64,000 nt of DNA from assembly GCF_048595155.1 (NCBI RefSeq), contig NZ_JBMDXN010000047.1, forward strand, positions 1-64,000, in the 5' to 3' direction. Below are positions 63,801 through 64,000 of the stretch, piece after piece (positions within the stretch are counted from its first letter, which is position 1; the number at the start of each line of letters is the position of its first letter). Origin of the DNA: Sphingomonas_I sp048595155 (GTDB lineage Bacteria > Pseudomonadota > Alphaproteobacteria > Sphingomonadales > Sphingomonadaceae). Under the pieces are notes generated by a model. It was not told the origin of the DNA, made no database searches, and saw nothing but the letters and a program-made list of their open reading frames with translations. Both the position numbers and the translations under genes were made by a program.

Positions 63801-63827
63801 ATGGCGGCCTTGAATGGCGATGCTCAT
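60816..63827 (-). CDS. TonB-dependent outer-membrane receptor for oligosaccharides
   Basis: 1003 residues from MSIAIQGRHP, with GAGGGGA upstream; the signal peptide ends VIAAPVSA. A Q/T/P-rich linker with TonB-box-like EEEIVVTGLRG precedes the plug (ISAEDIGKFPDSNLAASLQRLPGVSIQRD, TVRGFSGDFNETLYDG), typical of the large TonB-receptor class linked to sugar loci in sphingomonads and Caulobacter. A long barrel follows and ends VGAHLKF with terminal phenylalanine. It would import oligosaccharides released outside. It is the first gene of the minus-strand unit with GH51 and GH95. Confidence 0.93.
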   Translation of the reverse strand: MSIAIQGRHPSCLRKAMLAGASSMIALVIAAPVSAQTDTTNNPSTQNGTAVQPATPSSSNLTAQQAGQPQDAATAPDRAQTNTPGATASTEEEIVVTGLRGSLQRNLDIKRSSAGVVDAISAEDIGKFPDSNLAASLQRLPGVSIQRDGPRGEPTGITVRGFSGDFNETLYDGRRISTASGGRSVDFSTVGSDFVGQLNVLKTPDVSLSSNSIGATVNVQFPKPFDHPGLRIAASGSGSYQTRSDKPAGAGGLLFSDTFADDTLGILVDGIYTNHKTKTNRVYVSGWVGGYLAPCQLTPTCTAADLAGPKNQLSWFEQQYGAEQSYVNDERIDGRIALQWHPSENLLLTIDDNYSRQKLRTNISSFGIWFNGGDLRNVQLDDNGTVVNFVQNGSPTDFNATRNTQILRTNQVGGNLKWDATEHLHLEADASYAKSEQNPGLGVSSDNADVGYGGAIGTPLGIKITGNSDKSFPELTTYGPQGDQSRWLDQSLIGSHVTVRQLQQNSDRVKQAKLQATWDQDNLSVRVGGSYLDDKYHLEGSDTFANNYWQAYSGYGPASGRTTGVMLPASLFQGTIGLNNFIPGFSGNLPPALLKYDPRAYQAYLSGLGNPQQQNIPGFNYDAPTVGTNFTGNFDLATNIGGIQTIHEKTWAAFLRVNYTAEIAGMPFHFNAGLRRESTNLSSSGFGRLPLTIIQNSGDPTLLTVATYTPTQSITTKSNYHYLLPSVDLKLEATDKLTLRFDASRTLTRPALNTLNPVLDVGSGQRVGALTASGGNPLLQPYLSDNYDLAAEWYYKRNSYFAVDGFIKNVSNFIVAGVTRQTINGVVDPSTGQAAVFSVSARVNGPSATVRGVELAWQHVFGDSGFGFNANATFVDTNKPYDRNDISTSGFAVTGLANSANFVGFYDKNGFQFRAAVNWRDEYLLRFGQNQNTSAFGAEPTFVNSQVQVDLSTSYDINPHISVFAEALNINNSTYSTHGRFKNQLLDVYSYGRRFTVGAHLKF

Positions 63828-63860
63828 CAATATTCCCCTCTTCCAGGACATTTTGTTTTT

Positions 63861-63870
63861 AAGTCGGATG
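63861..63870 (-). promoter_or_regulatory. AAGTCGGATG motif before the receptor
   Basis: A weaker match to the GTCGGA motif found before the esterase and GH51 genes, lying 34 bases upstream of the receptor start. Confidence 0.3.
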
Positions 63871-63905
63871 AGAAAATCGGATCGCGCCGGCGGCGGGCGC
63901 AGCGC

Positions 63906-63919
63906 TGAGAGCGCTCACA
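63906..63919 (-). promoter_or_regulatory. AGCGCT-centred palindrome, candidate LacI-family operator
   Basis: TGAGAGCGCTCACA is symmetric at 12 of 14 positions around AGCGCT, 79 bases before the receptor start. LacI-type regulators in Caulobacter and related bacteria use AGCGCT-centred operators in front of sugar TonB receptors. No LacI gene is in the window. Confidence 0.5.
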
Positions 63920-64000
63920 TCACTATAGATACAATGGCCGCCATGCGCCGTTGCGCAGCGCTATCCTCTCCTGCCCATGTGCGTCGGTTCATTGACCGTA

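Overview
The window is high-GC DNA with dense, tightly overlapping genes. It looks like a chromosomal segment of an alphaproteobacterium of the sphingomonad group (Sphingomonas or a close relative). Supporting signs are a pyrE-pdxJ-acpS-lepB cluster, an aa3 oxidase operon with the small CoxF-like, CtaG, DUF983 and SURF1 genes, a class I lysyl-tRNA synthetase, RcnB-like proteins, short inverted repeats of the 'CGACAAGCTCAGG' and 'CCCAGCGAAGGCTGGG' types, and large TonB-dependent receptors. No phage, transposase, integrase or CRISPR array was seen. The taxon call is inference from gene content and style.

Layout. 1-1274: groES-groEL under a CIRCE operator (groEL is cut by the window edge). 1379-1762: a gene-free block of sphingomonad-type repeats. 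2051-8194: a minus-strand run of a two-membrane-segment protein, an ATP-grasp protein, a DinG-type Fe-S helicase, SixA and two tandem GNAT paralogues. 8292-10590: lysK and a helical-repeat protein. 10660-12271: two RcnB-like periplasmic proteins. 12375-14708: an orphan [2Fe-2S] subunit, a DODA-type dioxygenase, rpsU and an FKBP isomerase. 14712-19267: minus operon pyrE-pdxJ-acpS-lepB-lepB-AI-2E family permease, with mostly 4-base start/stop overlaps. 19441-26720: the aa3 cytochrome oxidase locus, interrupted by a divergent methyltransferase. 26876-31381: thrC, an M16 peptidase, an RlmI-like methyltransferase and a serine hydrolase. 31548-35860: ccmAB with a zincin-like protease, then phhB and an osmoprotectant-type ABC system whose permease and binding protein are fused. 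35832-43045: a ZnuD-like receptor behind a perfect 15-bp palindrome, an S9 peptidase, a DUF899 protein, aminopeptidase P, a 50-residue charged protein and tRNA-Thr. 43154-47824: a DUF1801 protein, an entericidin-like lipoprotein, a short Mfd-like protein, a receiver-only response regulator and a small membrane protein.

47986-63827 is the main accessory region. It is a carbohydrate-utilisation locus with a GH27 enzyme, a type-B carboxylesterase, a second esterase, a FadR-subfamily GntR regulator, a GH3 enzyme with a PA14 domain, a GH95 enzyme, a GH51 arabinofuranosidase and a 1003-residue outer-membrane TonB-dependent receptor. The enzyme set would remove galactose/arabinopyranose, fucose or L-galactose, arabinofuranose, xylose or glucose and ester groups. 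This fits a highly decorated plant heteroxylan or fucosylated xyloglucan; the exact substrate is inference. A shared GTCGGA-type motif, twice as part of GTNNNAC, lies upstream of four genes of the locus, and a LacI-type AGCGCT palindrome lies upstream of the receptor. Together these suggest a two-regulator sugar regulon. The locus may continue past the right edge.
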